DNA of 57,791 nt from positions 1-57,791 of the forward strand of contig JAFTEC010000083.1 of assembly GCA_017453865.1 (NCBI GenBank), read 5' to 3'. Shown in pieces: positions 25,871 to 35,682 of the stretch; the first letter of the stretch is position 1, and every line of letters begins with the position of its first letter. The position numbers were made by a program, and so were the translations under genes. The DNA comes from Lachnospiraceae bacterium (GTDB taxonomy: Bacteria > Bacillota > Clostridia > Lachnospirales > Lachnospiraceae). Below the pieces are notes generated by a model. It was not told the origin of the DNA. It was given only the letters and a program-made list of their open reading frames with translations, and searched no databases.

Positions 25871-26984
25871 AATTCGTGATCGTCTTCTCTGTGTCTTTGT
25901 CAAAGATGTGGATCTTCTCTGTGTCTATCGCAAACTTTACCTTATCACCGGGACGGGCGTTTGTCCTGGGATCTACCCTTGCAGTCATCGAGAAACCGGC
26001 AAAATCAAAGTACAGGAACACTTCTGCTCCGAGAAGCTCATAAACCCTGATCTCAGTCTCGAATACCGCTTCCGGATTTATGGTGCTGACTGCCATCTCC
26101 GAATCATATACATCCTCGGGACGGATACCGAAGGTAACGGTCTTCCCGTCATAGCCTCCTTCTATTACCTTCTTTGCCTTTGCGGGGGGAAGCGGGATGG
26201 AATGTCCCTCGATCTCCAGGCTTGCCTTCTCTCCTTCGGCCTTTACGACCGCATCGAGGAAATTCATCTGCGGGGATCCCATGAAGCCTGCCACGAAAAG
26301 GTTATCCGGCTTCTCATACAGATTCTGCGGTGTATCAACCTGCTGTACTACGCCGTCCTTCATGACTACTATCCTGTCGCCCAGCGTCATAGCCTCTGTC
26401 TGGTCGTGGGTAACGTAAATAATGGTGGTGCCAAGGGTCTGGTGGAGCTTCGCGATCTCTATTCTCATCTGTACACGGAGCTTCGCGTCCAGATTGGAAA
26501 GGGGCTCGTCCATAAGGAAAACCTTGGGATTCCGGACAATGGCACGACCCATGGCAACACGCTGTCTCTGTCCTCCGGAAAGAGCCTTTGGCTTCCGGTC
26601 GAGAAGCTTCCCAAGATCCAGTATCTCAGCGGCCTTACGCACCTTCTGGTCTATCTCATCCTTCGGAACCTTGCGGAGCTTCAGTCCGAACGCCATATTG
26701 TCGTAAACCGTCATATGGGGGTAAAGAGCATAATTCTGGAATACCATGGCGATATCCCTGTCCTTCGGCTCCACATCATTTACCATCTTGTCACCGATAT
26801 ATAATTCTCCCGAGGTGATCTCCTCAAGTCCCGCAACCATACGAAGGGTGGTGGACTTTCCGCAGCCCGAGGGTCCTACGAAGATTATAAATTCCTTGTC
26901 CCCGATCTCCAGATTGAAATCCTTTACGGCCTCAAAGCCGTTGGGATATTTTTTGTAAATATGCCTTAATGATAAACTAGCCAT
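25869..26984 (-). CDS. ugpC: Sugar ABC transporter ATP-binding protein (UgpC/MsmK type)
   Basis: 371 residues. Energises CUT1-family carbohydrate importers at the inner face of the membrane; one such ATPase often serves many transporters in Firmicutes. Walker A GPSGCGKST near residue 37, Q-loop, signature ALSGGQRQRVAMGRA, Walker B VFLMDEPLSNLDAKLR and switch His in YVTHDQTEAM are all intact. The C-terminal TOBE/MalK regulatory region contains FGIRPEDVYDSE. No permease or binding-protein gene lies nearby, which fits a shared ATPase. Confidence 0.94.
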   Translation of the reverse strand: MASLSLRHIYKKYPNGFEAVKDFNLEIGDKEFIIFVGPSGCGKSTTLRMVAGLEEITSGELYIGDKMVNDVEPKDRDIAMVFQNYALYPHMTVYDNMAFGLKLRKVPKDEIDQKVRKAAEILDLGKLLDRKPKALSGGQRQRVAMGRAIVRNPKVFLMDEPLSNLDAKLRVQMRIEIAKLHQTLGTTIIYVTHDQTEAMTLGDRIVVMKDGVVQQVDTPQNLYEKPDNLFVAGFMGSPQMNFLDAVVKAEGEKASLEIEGHSIPLPPAKAKKVIEGGYDGKTVTFGIRPEDVYDSEMAVSTINPEAVFETEIRVYELLGAEVFLYFDFAGFSMTARVDPRTNARPGDKVKFAIDTEKIHIFDKDTEKTITN

Positions 26985-27137
26985 TTCTCCTCCTCTGCCA
27001 ATACTGTTTTTGATCTATGGTTTTCAACCCACAAGGAATGATAGCACAAGGCGGCAAACGAAACCATCAACGTGTTGCCCAAAGATTTTCATAAAGTGAT
27101 GTGCAGATTTACGGGAATACTGTGAAGAAGGAGCTTC

Positions 27138-27749
27138 TCACAGCCTTTCAAAAAGCTTCCTGAAAATATACGAGGAGGCAAGGGAAATAAGAGAAAAGCC
27201 CATAAAAAGATAGAAGGGGATCCCGATAAGCGGGTAAAAAAAGCCGGCGAGAAAAGGGAGCACCATAAGCAGGAGCAGCACCACAGTCCATGGCAGGAAG
27301 CGGATGGACAGGAGAAGTGCATTTTTCAAGGTGTTTTTTATTGTATTGTCAAACCTTGCGAGCAGGGGGAACACGTAGACAAATACAAAGAGCCACATGA
27401 GACCCGCGGGAAAGGTAAGGCACCATAAAAGGAAAAATATCCCGCCTGTTCCGTATTTTAATAATACAAGGAGATCCGTTACAAATACCAGAGCGAAGAA
27501 AAGAAGTATGAGCCAGATGGCTGTTGCCTGGAGAAAATTCTCCTTAAAAGCCTTGAAATAGCCCCTTAGGATATAGCCCTCCTCCTTTCCTGCCATTTTT
27601 CGGGTAATGGTCGAAAGGGCGGTAAGCGCGGCTCCTGCAGTAAAAACAGGTATGCAGCATATTATAAATATGAGATTCAGGATAAGGAGATCCGCAAGGC
27701 GCTCCAGAAAGCTTATCAAAGGACCTTCATAGCTAAAAAGGTTACCCAT
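27138..27749 (-). CDS. YesL-family (DUF624) membrane protein
   Basis: 203 residues with about five hydrophobic helices. The opening MGNLFSYEGPLISFLERLADLLILNLIFIICCIPVFTAGAALTAL is the DUF624/YesL signature. These genes usually lie next to carbohydrate ABC transporter or two-component genes; the biochemical role is unknown. The start is one base past the dgt stop, and the sugar ABC ATPase lies downstream, separated by about 150 bases. Confidence 0.85.
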   Translation of the reverse strand: MGNLFSYEGPLISFLERLADLLILNLIFIICCIPVFTAGAALTALSTITRKMAGKEEGYILRGYFKAFKENFLQATAIWLILLFFALVFVTDLLVLLKYGTGGIFFLLWCLTFPAGLMWLFVFVYVFPLLARFDNTIKNTLKNALLLSIRFLPWTVVLLLLMVLPFLAGFFYPLIGIPFYLFMGFSLISLASSYIFRKLFERL

Positions 27750-27750
27750 T

Positions 27751-28992
27751 TCAGTACCTCAGAAGCTCCTGATAGGACGATATGGCATACTGATCAGTCA
27801 TTCCGGCGATATAATCAATAACAGCCTGAGTGAATATGCGCTCCGATTCCAGAGCCCCGTATATCTTCTGATTATCACAGTCAGGACGGTTGAAGCCCGC
27901 AATGCTTATCCTCGCGCCGGGAAGGGTCACATACCTTGCAAGCCATTCCCCAAATGGAAGCATGAGCTTCGGATAATGCTCTCCCGCCTCATGAATCCGT
28001 TCAAAGGTCCTGTCGCCGTCATAAACATCACTTAATGCCATAAAGAGCTCACAGAGCACCAGCTCGGCGTAGTGCACGAAGGGCAGGAGCCAGTTACTGT
28101 TGTAAATATGCTCATAATTAAATTTCTTTATCCTGACAAGCTTCTTCAGTCCTTCACGGCTAAGAGCAATGCCTGTGTCCGGATCCGAGTTTTCGCAGAC
28201 ATCTATGATCATACTGTGCATTATGATACCGGTGTTTATGGCGCCCTCCGACTCGTCTCCCGCCATTTCCTCCAGGGTCTTCAGCTGTCCTCTGTCCAGT
28301 ATCTTAAGGGACATGGCATCCTCAATATCACGTCCGAGATAGGCGATCTTGTCCGCGATCTTTACCACCGCACCCTCCCAGGTAACAGGCTGGAATTCAC
28401 CGGCCTTCTTGAAATCCGTCTCAAGGTCTATGAAGTCCTCCCTCGGACGGATGGCATTATCGTCCACCTCTCCGCAGTGGGATATGATACCGTCCCTCAC
28501 TGCGTATGTCAGATCCAGATTCCTGTAATGCCTGAAATTATCCTCCAGAAGCTCTACCCGGTCCACAAGGCGGAGACCGTTCCTCTCATGCCAGAAGCCG
28601 TGTCCGAGATATTTTTCCGACAGCCTTGAAAGGGTCTTCTCTCCCTCATGCCCGAAGGGCGCGTGCCCCAGGTCATGCCCCATGGCTATGGCCTTGATAA
28701 GCTCCAGATTCAGTCCCAGGTATTTTCCGATGGTACCCGCCACGGACTCCACATGAGCCACATGCTCAATACGGGTACAGATATGGTCCGAGCCCGCCGC
28801 ATTGTAGAAAACCTGGGTTTTGTGCTTCAATCTCCTGTAGGCGAGACTGTGAAGTATCCGGGTATAGTCCCGTGCAAATTCACTTCTGATATCGTCCTGT
28901 CTCGTGTAAAGAGAGTACTGCCTCTCTGTTAATTTTTCATAATTCGGATTGCCCGGAAAGGCGGCAACCTCCCTGAATGTTCCCTGCTGCAA
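27751..28992 (-). CDS. dgt: Deoxyguanosinetriphosphate triphosphohydrolase (HD domain)
   Basis: 413 residues. Hydrolyses dGTP, or dNTPs more widely, to nucleoside and triphosphate. The family signature FARDYTRILHSLAYRRLKHKTQVF is followed by HICTRIEHVAHVESVAGTIG, the HD motif AIAMGHDLGHAPFGHEGE, and KIADKIAYLGRDIEDA with the late Asp. Residues from all parts of the HD site are present. The start codon is TTG at 28992 with GAAGGAAA before it; no suitable ATG exists nearby. Fifteen bases after dnaB. Confidence 0.93.
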   Translation of the reverse strand: MQQGTFREVAAFPGNPNYEKLTERQYSLYTRQDDIRSEFARDYTRILHSLAYRRLKHKTQVFYNAAGSDHICTRIEHVAHVESVAGTIGKYLGLNLELIKAIAMGHDLGHAPFGHEGEKTLSRLSEKYLGHGFWHERNGLRLVDRVELLEDNFRHYRNLDLTYAVRDGIISHCGEVDDNAIRPREDFIDLETDFKKAGEFQPVTWEGAVVKIADKIAYLGRDIEDAMSLKILDRGQLKTLEEMAGDESEGAINTGIIMHSMIIDVCENSDPDTGIALSREGLKKLVRIKKFNYEHIYNSNWLLPFVHYAELVLCELFMALSDVYDGDRTFERIHEAGEHYPKLMLPFGEWLARYVTLPGARISIAGFNRPDCDNQKIYGALESERIFTQAVIDYIAGMTDQYAISSYQELLRY

Positions 28993-29006
28993 ATTTCTTT
29001 CCTTCT

Positions 29007-30353
29007 TTAATTATAATCAATATCCATAAACTTCGTGAACTCCGGCGTCCATCCGAGCTTTCTCGTTCCCACCGCTCCGTTTCTCTGCTTCGCTATCATT
29101 ATTTCCGCGATGTTCTTTTCTTCCGTATCAGGGTGGTAATAATCCTCCCTGTATATAAACATAACCACGTCCGCATCCTGCTCAATGGCGCCCGATTCCC
29201 TGAGGTCGGAAAGCATGGGGTGCTTGTCCGGACGCTGCTCGACCGCACGGGAAAGCTGGGAAAGCGCCACTACAGGGACATTCAGCTCCCTTGCAAGTGC
29301 CTTCAGGGATCTGGAGATCTCAGAGATCTCCTGCTGCCTCCCTGCATCCCGTCTCATATTTCCCGCACTCATAAGCTGGAGATAATCCACCATCACGAGA
29401 TCCAGTCCGCCCTCCATCTTCTGCTTCCGGCATTTGCTGCGCATTTCCGCTACCGTGATCGCGGGAGTGTCATCTATCACAAGCTTTGATCTTCCTATGA
29501 TGGCGGCGCTTCCTATGACATCCTTCCATTCCTTTTCCATGATCTGTCCTATCCTGATCTTTGAAGCATTCACATAGGACTCCATGGCAATAAGCCTGTT
29601 GACAAGCTGTTCCTTTGACATTTCCAGGGAAAAGATCATAACGGGCCTGTTTTTCCTGAAGGCGGCATATTCTGCGATATTCAGGGCGAGGGCCGTTTTT
29701 CCCATGGAGGGACGGGCCGCTATCAGTATAAGATCCGATTTCTGCAGACCGGCGGTCATGTTGTCTATGCCTCTGAAGCCGGTCTCCACTCCGGTCACCG
29801 TGCTTCCGCTTTTCTGGGCTTTCTGGATATTGTCAAGAACATCCATCACTATCCTGCTGATAGGAGTAAGACCCTCGCCTGTTCCTCCTGACTGGACTAT
29901 ATCGAAGATCCTCTTTTCCGCAAGCTCCAGAATACCCGGGGTTTCAAGTGCTCCCTTATAGCACTCGGTGGCAATTTCCTCATTTGCCCGTATAAGCTCC
30001 CTCTTTATGGCATTATCCCGTACGATCCTTGCGTAGGAGCGTATACTCGTGCTGGAAGGCACGCTCTCTATAAGCTCTGCGATAAAGCGGGCATTCCTTA
30101 TCTCGGGCGGAGCCTGCATTTCCTTCAGCTTTTCAAGGATAGTGACCGAATCCACGGGCTTTCCCGCGTTATAGATCTCCAGTATCGCCTTAAAAAAAAT
30201 GCCGTACTGCCTGGCATAAAAGCTTTCCGGAGTAAGCATTTCGGATGCCGTCAGAATGGCATCCGGTGAAAGCATCATTGAGCCGATAACGGACATCTCC
30301 GCGTCCATTGAATTCGGCGGAGTCCTGTTTATAGCTGTTCCTTCCGCATCCAT
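29007..30353 (-). CDS. dnaB: Replicative DNA helicase DnaB (DnaC of Bacillus)
   Basis: 448 residues. Hexameric fork helicase. N-terminal domain: NSMDAEMSVIGSMMLSPDAIL; RecA-like domain: GVETGFRGIDNMTAGLQKSDLILIAARPSMGKTALALNIA (Walker A), MIFSLEMSKEQLVNR, LVMVDYLQLM (Walker B) and SQLSRAVEQRPDKHPMLSDLRESGAIEQDADVVMFIYR. Complete, with no intein. AGGAG lies 8 bases before the ATG, overlapping the end of rplI. Its place in gdpP-rplI-dnaB is the usual Firmicute order. Confidence 0.97.
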   Translation of the reverse strand: MDAEGTAINRTPPNSMDAEMSVIGSMMLSPDAILTASEMLTPESFYARQYGIFFKAILEIYNAGKPVDSVTILEKLKEMQAPPEIRNARFIAELIESVPSSTSIRSYARIVRDNAIKRELIRANEEIATECYKGALETPGILELAEKRIFDIVQSGGTGEGLTPISRIVMDVLDNIQKAQKSGSTVTGVETGFRGIDNMTAGLQKSDLILIAARPSMGKTALALNIAEYAAFRKNRPVMIFSLEMSKEQLVNRLIAMESYVNASKIRIGQIMEKEWKDVIGSAAIIGRSKLVIDDTPAITVAEMRSKCRKQKMEGGLDLVMVDYLQLMSAGNMRRDAGRQQEISEISRSLKALARELNVPVVALSQLSRAVEQRPDKHPMLSDLRESGAIEQDADVVMFIYREDYYHPDTEEKNIAEIMIAKQRNGAVGTRKLGWTPEFTKFMDIDYN

Positions 30354-30358
30354 AAAAA

Positions 30359-30805
30359 TTACTCCTGCACTACGTGAAGAGTAAATTCACCGGTAACCGA
30401 CGGATGCAGCTTTACCGGAATACGGTAATCTCCCAAGGCCTTGATGGGATCCTTTAGTACTATCTTCTTTTTGTCCAGCTCTGTCCCCTTCTGCTCCTTA
30501 ACCGCTTCCGCGATCTCCTTTGAGGACACGGATCCAAAGGTCTTCCCGTCCGCGCCGGCCTTAATATGCACGGTGATCTCCATTTGCAGAAGCTCCTCTG
30601 CCGTTTCCTTTGCGGCAGCCAGCTCCTGGGCGGCCACCTTTTCCTCGTTGGCCTTTTTCAGCTTTACGTCATTCAGGTTCTTCTGTGTGGCCTCCACAGC
30701 GAGACCCTTGGTGAAAAGAAAGTTTCTGGCATAGCCGTCACTAACGTTTATAATATCTCCCTTTTTTCCCTGGCTTTTCACATCCTGTAAAAGTATTACC
30801 TTCAT
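30359..30805 (-). CDS. rplI: 50S ribosomal protein L9
   Basis: 148 residues, full length. The N-terminal domain opens [40 protein letters not shown], the L9 signature, followed by the long connecting helix and the C-terminal domain ([33 protein letters not shown]). Binds 23S rRNA at the base of the L1 stalk. The start overlaps the gdpP stop by 4 bases. Confidence 0.98.
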   Translation of the reverse strand: MKVILLQDVKSQGKKGDIINVSDGYARNFLFTKGLAVEATQKNLNDVKLKKANEEKVAAQELAAAKETAEELLQMEITVHIKAGADGKTFGSVSSKEIAEAVKEQKGTELDKKKIVLKDPIKALGDYRIPVKLHPSVTGEFTLHVVQE

Positions 30806-32829
30806 TCTATCTCTCCTTTTTCTTCCATTTCGTCAAGAACTTCCTTAAGCTCCCTGCAGGCTTCCTCAATGCTTTTGCCCTCCATCTGGGCTCCCGCGAT
30901 ATTAAGGTGTCCTCCGCCTCCGAATCTCTCCATAATGATCTGTACATTGACCTCGTCTATGGATCTGGCACTAATATATATCTTTCCTTCATATTCGGTA
31001 AGTATGAAGGCAGCCTTTACCTTGTCGATATTTAAGAGCTCATTTGCCGCCTGCGCTCCCGTAACGGTGGGATTCTCAACATCCTTCGGGCTAACGGATA
31101 TGGCAAACTTACCCCTGTAAAGCTCCGCATGCTGAACGGTCTCGGCCCTCGCCTTGTACTCCTTTATGTCATTACGGAAAAGCTTCCTGACCCTTGTCAC
31201 GTTCGCGCCGTTACGACGGAGAAACGCTGCGGCCTCGAAGGTTCTCACACCCGTCTTTGTCATAAAGTTATTGGTGTCTATCATTATGCCGGCGTACAGA
31301 CTGTCCGCTTCCACAGCCTTCAGCTTTATGCCGTCACCTATATACTGCAGGATCTCCGAAACCATCTCACAGGCACTTGATGCGTAGGACTCAATATAGG
31401 AAAGGGTGGCATTGCTTATCCTTTCCGTTCCCATCCTGTGGTGATCCAGAACCACTATGGTCTTTGCTATGGAAAGAAGCTCCGGACACTCGGTATAATT
31501 GGGGCTGTTGGTATCAACCACCACAACCGCGGTATTGTCATCACAGATCTGCTCCGCCTCGTCACTTGATATGATGAGCCCCGGACTGTACTCCCTGTCC
31601 TCGGTAAATGCTTCCACGAAGGGCTTTATCGACTTTGATACCTCATTTATGACAATATTGCACTTTTTCCCGAGAGAATCAGCTGCCCTGAATATACCCA
31701 CGGCAGCGCCCAGAGAATCGATATCCGTATTTTTGTGCCCCATGACAAGGACCTGGTCTTTTCCTTCTATTATCTCTCTGAGCGCATGGGCCTTCACCCT
31801 CGCTCTTACCCGGGTACTCTTTTCAACCTGCTGGCTCTTTCCTCCGAAATAGGTGATATTTTCCCCGGTCTTGATGACAGCCTGATCCCCTCCTCTTCCA
31901 AGCGCCAGGTCTATGGCGTTTCTCGCGTATTCACTGTCGGTAATGAATGATTCGGCCTCCATACCGAAACCGAGGGACAGGGTCACGGACATCTGGTTTC
32001 CGATACTTATGTTCTTCACGGAATCAAGGATGGCAAATCGGTTCTCCTGCATTCTGTCAAAATCAACCCTCTTCATAACGGTGAAGTATTTATCGGTCTC
32101 AACCTTTTTGACTATGGCATCATATTCCTTCAGATATTTGTTTATCTGCCTGTCAACAAGAGCTGTCAGCATGGAGCGCCTCACATCCTCCACACTCTCC
32201 AGGGCATCATCATAATTATCGATATAGATAAGTCCCGCAACCAACGACTGCTCATGGTTTAAGCGCATATAAAGATGGATGTCCGTTACATCAAAGAAGA
32301 AGGCCGTTATAAGGTTTCCGTCAAATTCGGTATTCCTTCTTCTGCCCTCCTTCAAGGGAAGGAGCCGGAGATCCACCCTGTAATCCCGCTTCTCGTAATT
32401 GATATCAAAGGTGACCACCTTCTGATCCCTGGGAAGCATGTCCTTTGTTATTTCGGGGAAAAACGTTGTGATCGAGCTGGAATAAAACCTGTCCTTATGG
32501 ATAATGGCTGCAAAGCCCGCATTACTCCATATGAAATGTCCGTCCTCATCAAGGATGGCATAGGGTATGGCAAGTCCCTTCAGGAGCCCCTTCTGAACCT
32601 GCCCGTATTCCGAGGCAAAGTTCACCATTTCCCTGCGTATCCTCCTCTTCGAGGACGCAAAGAAGAGGCAGACCAGAAGCACATAAACGACCCAGACGAT
32701 CCCCAGTATAAGGGCGGAACACCGGTCGGTCCTGTATATCATAATAAGTGGGAACAAAAAGATAAGGGACATCAAAAGCGGGACTGTCCCCATAAGCTTC
32801 AAAGCACCCTTGGTTCTGGCTTTTTTCAT
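30802..32829 (-). CDS. gdpP: Cyclic-di-AMP phosphodiesterase GdpP
   Basis: 675 residues. Degrades the second messenger c-di-AMP at the membrane, affecting osmotic balance and cell-wall stress. Two N-terminal transmembrane helices (about 11-60), a PAS domain ([20 protein letters not shown]), a degenerate GGDEF domain (about 190-310), then DHH and DHHA1 domains: [32 protein letters not shown] and the [11 protein letters not shown] motif. Every catalytic motif is intact. The start is 15 bases from the YdjC-like gene stop. Confidence 0.95.
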   Translation of the reverse strand: MKKARTKGALKLMGTVPLLMSLIFLFPLIMIYRTDRCSALILGIVWVVYVLLVCLFFASSKRRIRREMVNFASEYGQVQKGLLKGLAIPYAILDEDGHFIWSNAGFAAIIHKDRFYSSSITTFFPEITKDMLPRDQKVVTFDINYEKRDYRVDLRLLPLKEGRRRNTEFDGNLITAFFFDVTDIHLYMRLNHEQSLVAGLIYIDNYDDALESVEDVRRSMLTALVDRQINKYLKEYDAIVKKVETDKYFTVMKRVDFDRMQENRFAILDSVKNISIGNQMSVTLSLGFGMEAESFITDSEYARNAIDLALGRGGDQAVIKTGENITYFGGKSQQVEKSTRVRARVKAHALREIIEGKDQVLVMGHKNTDIDSLGAAVGIFRAADSLGKKCNIVINEVSKSIKPFVEAFTEDREYSPGLIISSDEAEQICDDNTAVVVVDTNSPNYTECPELLSIAKTIVVLDHHRMGTERISNATLSYIESYASSACEMVSEILQYIGDGIKLKAVEADSLYAGIMIDTNNFMTKTGVRTFEAAAFLRRNGANVTRVRKLFRNDIKEYKARAETVQHAELYRGKFAISVSPKDVENPTVTGAQAANELLNIDKVKAAFILTEYEGKIYISARSIDEVNVQIIMERFGGGGHLNIAGAQMEGKSIEEACRELKEVLDEMEEKGEIE

Positions 32830-32844
32830 CTGAATTCTATACCT

Positions 32845-33609
32845 CTATATCGGATAATACGGCTGCGGCACGGCATGCAGTGAATCCAGAAGCTCCCTGA
32901 CATTACGCATCGGAGTATTCGTATCAACAAGAACGCCTCCGCCGTCATACATCGGATGGACCATCACCTCTATAAGAGAGTCGTCCTTTACCGAACCGTT
33001 CATTGCGGAAAGATCCCTGTAGGATCCGAAATAATCCGCCGTGGTATAACCGCATCTCTTTAATCTTTTGTTATAACTACTCTTATATATCCTCTTCGGG
33101 ATACTCATTTTCAGGAAAAGATTCCTGCTAAGTCTCACGGATCTGAAGCCGTATCTGGCCATCAACGGCAGCAGCAGCCCGATGACAGACCTGTCTGTAT
33201 GCACATGATGATGGGAGTCCAGATGCTTCTCGGGAAGTCCGTAGGAAAAATACTTCCTGATCTGGGCCTCTATCTCCTCGGAAACAGCCCTCGACTCTCT
33301 TCTTCCGATAAACAGCCTGCTGGCGGTATGCTTCTGAAAGTACGCATTGAAGGAGCCGTCCTTCCTGCAGAAGCGCTTTTCCCTCCTAATATGCTTTGTC
33401 AGCGGATAGCCGCTGGTCAGGTTCAGGTGCAGCCCCACCGCCTCGGAAAAGCCGTTCTTTTTTGCCAGCTCCACGGCTTCATCGGCAAAAGGCATATTCA
33501 CCATAAGCGTGGTGTTCGTAATAAAGCCCTTTTCAAAGCTTTCAACTATTGCCTCATTCACTTCGGCACTAATGCCGAAGTCATCACCGTTAACAATTGC
33601 TCTGATCAT
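32845..33609 (-). CDS. ChbG/HpnK (YdjC-type) carbohydrate deacetylase
   Basis: 254 residues from the ATG at 33609; the frame extends to 33654 but the added residues are unlike the family. YdjC/ChbG proteins are metal-dependent deacetylases acting on diacetylchitobiose or N-acetylglucosaminyl groups. The metal site motif AIVNGDDFGISAEVNEAI is at the N-terminus; GLHLNLTSGYPLT and HLDSHHHVHTD hold the other metal-binding residues. Upstream of gdpP with a 15-base gap, and divergent from the dCMP deaminase gene. Confidence 0.88.
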   Translation of the reverse strand: MIRAIVNGDDFGISAEVNEAIVESFEKGFITNTTLMVNMPFADEAVELAKKNGFSEAVGLHLNLTSGYPLTKHIRREKRFCRKDGSFNAYFQKHTASRLFIGRRESRAVSEEIEAQIRKYFSYGLPEKHLDSHHHVHTDRSVIGLLLPLMARYGFRSVRLSRNLFLKMSIPKRIYKSSYNKRLKRCGYTTADYFGSYRDLSAMNGSVKDDSLIEVMVHPMYDGGGVLVDTNTPMRNVRELLDSLHAVPQPYYPI

Positions 33610-33725
33610 TTTTCCACTGTACTTTTTCCGCCGCCCGGTTACTCTTATGAGCACCCCTCACGGGTCTTCTTGATATTTTACCCATTAAGTACCATTTCTG
33701 CAAGTATGGTGGTATATTAATAGCT

Positions 33726-34262
33726 ATGAGAAAACTATTTACCGAATGGGCGATGGAGATCGCCGAAGACAGCAAGGTCCGGAGCACCTGCCTCTCCCGT
33801 CAGGTGGGGGCCGTCATAATAAAGGATAAGCAGATAATCGCTACCGGCTACAACGGTGCTCCTGCGGGGGCTATCCACTGCACGGACATAGGCTACTGTA
33901 TAAGGAAGAAACGCGGCATCCCCTCCGGACAGGGACTGGAGCTCTGCCGGGCGGGACACGCCGAGGCAAACGCCATAGACCAGTGCGCGAGACGCGGCAC
34001 CAGCTGTGAGGGAGCCACCCTCTACGTCACCACACAGCCCTGTGTCTTCTGCTGTATCCATATCATACAGTCGGGGATAAAGAAAGTGATATTCAAGGGC
34101 GAATATCCCACGGGCCTGGGTCTGCAGCTTCTGAAGGAATCCGGTATCAAATACGCAAAATACGAGGATGCGCTGGAAGAGGAGCGCCGCTCCGCCGAAG
34201 AAAAGCACCTGAAAGAGATGGAGCGGGTGAAGGAGTTTCTGAGTGATCCTCCTCTGTATTGA
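33726..34262 (+). CDS. Deoxycytidylate deaminase (ComEB-like)
   Basis: 178 residues. Deaminates dCMP to dUMP for thymidylate synthesis; in Bacillus the orthologue is ComEB. The zinc-binding motifs are GHAEANAI and TTQPCVFCCIHIIQSGIKKVIF (PCxxC). The segment GYNGAPAGAIHC, followed by an insertion with CIRKKRGIPSGQGLELC, is typical of dCMP rather than cytidine deaminases. The gene is monocistronic, and a CIRCE-controlled gene follows. Confidence 0.92.
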   Translation: MRKLFTEWAMEIAEDSKVRSTCLSRQVGAVIIKDKQIIATGYNGAPAGAIHCTDIGYCIRKKRGIPSGQGLELCRAGHAEANAIDQCARRGTSCEGATLYVTTQPCVFCCIHIIQSGIKKVIFKGEYPTGLGLQLLKESGIKYAKYEDALEEERRSAEEKHLKEMERVKEFLSDPPLY

Positions 34263-34294
34263 GTCCGGCGTTCACAAAAAATTCACAAAATTTG

Positions 34295-34321
34295 TTAGCA
34301 CTCATACTTGACGAGTGCTAA
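34295..34321 (+). promoter_or_regulatory. CIRCE operator of the hsp20 gene
   Basis: Perfect TTAGCACTC-N9-GAGTGCTAA. The promoter -35 (TTGACG, 34308-34313) begins inside the spacer and runs into the right arm, so HrcA would compete directly with RNA polymerase. Confidence 0.97.
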
Positions 34322-34336
34322 CAATAGTGATATAAC
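34308..34336 (+). promoter_or_regulatory. Promoter of hsp20 embedded in CIRCE
   Basis: TTGACG, 17-base spacer, TATAAC (34331-34336), close to sigma-A consensus with ideal spacing. The transcript would have a leader of about 80 bases before the ATG at 34426, including a GCTCCC/GGGAGC hairpin near 34357. Confidence 0.8.
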
Positions 34337-34425
34337 ATAATCGTAAACAAAAAGAGCTCCCGTAAACAAGGGGAGCCGCAGAGGACTCAAGAGTTTATGA
34401 GCCGTATGAAAAAGGAGGCTTTATT

Positions 34426-34878
34426 ATGTTATTACCCAGCATCTTTAATGAAAACTTTGCAGACGACGTATTCAATGATTTCTTTGATCTTCCGGTTAGC
34501 TTCAAGCAGGTATGGAATCCCGGCTACGCATCCAATGCAAATCTTATGCAGACAGATGTAAAGGAATCCGACAAGGGCTTCGAGCTCGACATCTCTCTCC
34601 CCGGCTTCAGGAAGGAAGACATCAAGGCGGAGCTTAAGGACGGCTACCTTACCATCAATGCAGAGCACGCCGAGAATAAGGAAGAGAAGGAGGAGGGCAA
34701 GTTCATACGTAAGGAGCGCTACACCGGTCATTGCAGCAGGAGCTTCTTCGTAGGCGAGGAGGTCACCGAAAATGACATCCGCGCGAAGTTCGAAAACGGT
34801 GTCCTGATCCTCAATATCCCGAAGAAGGAGCCTGAAAAGAAGGTTGAGGAAAAGAAGCTCATCGCGATCGAGGGATGA
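34426..34878 (+). CDS. Small heat-shock protein Hsp20 (alpha-crystallin)
   Basis: 150 residues. ATP-independent holdase that keeps denatured proteins soluble. The alpha-crystallin domain runs from about residue 42: TDVKESDKGFELDISLPGFRKEDIKAELKDGYLTINAEH, then RKERYTGHCSRSFFVGEEVTENDIRAKFENGVLILNIPK. The tail contains only IAIEG rather than a clear I-x-I/V anchor. AAAGGAGG lies 10 bases before the ATG. Control by HrcA through the upstream CIRCE follows from the sequence. Confidence 0.96.
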   Translation: MLLPSIFNENFADDVFNDFFDLPVSFKQVWNPGYASNANLMQTDVKESDKGFELDISLPGFRKEDIKAELKDGYLTINAEHAENKEEKEEGKFIRKERYTGHCSRSFFVGEEVTENDIRAKFENGVLILNIPKKEPEKKVEEKKLIAIEG

Positions 34879-34905
34879 TGCGTAAGAAATGACTATTGAA
34901 AAAGG

Positions 34906-34935
34906 CGGTCGCCGGAATCCGGCGACCGTTTTTTT
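34906..34935 (+). terminator. Intrinsic terminator of hsp20
   Basis: Perfect 10-bp stem CGGTCGCCGG / CCGGCGACCG with AAT loop and seven Ts. It overlaps the 3' end of the convergent sirtuin gene by two bases. Confidence 0.93.
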
Positions 34936-35671
34936 AAGTAATATCCCCCAGCACCTCTCCAATGCTGTCGGCGATGCAGAGATCGGCTTCCCGGTCTCTG
35001 GAGGTAGCACCCTTATTTATGAGCACCAGAGCATTCCCATTAAAGTAATCCACCAGCCCCGCTGCGGGATAGACCACGAGGCTCGTGCCCCCGATTATCA
35101 GCACATCCGCCTTTGATATAGCGTCTATCGCACCGCTTATGGTGTTCTGATCCAGTCCCTCCTCGTACAGCACAACGTCGGGCTTTATGATCCCTCCGCA
35201 TTTATCGCACTTCGGTACCGGATCCTTACTTTCCTTCATATAAGCAAGATCAAAGGACTTATGGCAGGACATACAGTAATTTCTGAGGATACTGCCGTGA
35301 AGCTCATAAACCGTTTTGCTTCCCGCTGCCTGGTGGAGTCCGTCGATATTCTGTGTGACGACTGCCGTGAGCTTTCCCTTTTTCTCAAGCTCTGCAAGCT
35401 TCAGGTGGGCTTTATTCGGCTGAGGATCCTTATCTGACCCTATCATCAGGATCTTATCCCTGTAGAACTTATAGAATTCCTCCGGCCTCCTCATGAAAAA
35501 GGTGTGGCTCAAAATGGTTTCCGGCGGATAATCGTACTTCTGATTGTAGAGCCCGTCCACCGAACGGAAATCCGGTATCCCGCTCTCCGTTGACACCCCC
35601 GCACCGCCAAAGAATACGATACGCTTCGCGCCGTCAATTATCTCCTGCAGCTTTTCACGCTCTTTACTCAT
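34934..35671 (-). CDS. cobB: NAD-dependent protein deacylase, sirtuin family
   Basis: 245 residues. Removes acyl groups from lysine using NAD+. NAD-binding motif FFGGAGVSTESGIPDFRS, then TQNIDGLHQAAGS and the catalytic His in VYELHGS. The four zinc cysteines are present as CMSC and CDKC. IKPDVVLYEEGL, GTSLVVYPAAGL and LINKGAT complete the fold. Twelve bases downstream of the MaoC-like gene and the last gene of that run. Confidence 0.95.
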   Translation of the reverse strand: MSKEREKLQEIIDGAKRIVFFGGAGVSTESGIPDFRSVDGLYNQKYDYPPETILSHTFFMRRPEEFYKFYRDKILMIGSDKDPQPNKAHLKLAELEKKGKLTAVVTQNIDGLHQAAGSKTVYELHGSILRNYCMSCHKSFDLAYMKESKDPVPKCDKCGGIIKPDVVLYEEGLDQNTISGAIDAISKADVLIIGGTSLVVYPAAGLVDYFNGNALVLINKGATSRDREADLCIADSIGEVLGDIT

Positions 35672-35682
35672 ACCTGCCTCCC

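Noticed and set aside
25623-26804. 393-residue plus-strand ORF
   Set aside because: It is antisense to the intact ABC ATPase gene, has no ribosome-binding site and shows no family resemblance.
30802-32829. Active GGDEF diguanylate cyclase in GdpP
   Set aside because: The GGDEF signature is degenerate, as normal for GdpP; the DHH/DHHA1 part is the active domain.
34337-34425. RNA thermometer in the hsp20 leader
   Set aside because: A small GCTCCC/GGGAGC hairpin exists, but the Shine-Dalgarno is not clearly sequestered and CIRCE control is sufficient.
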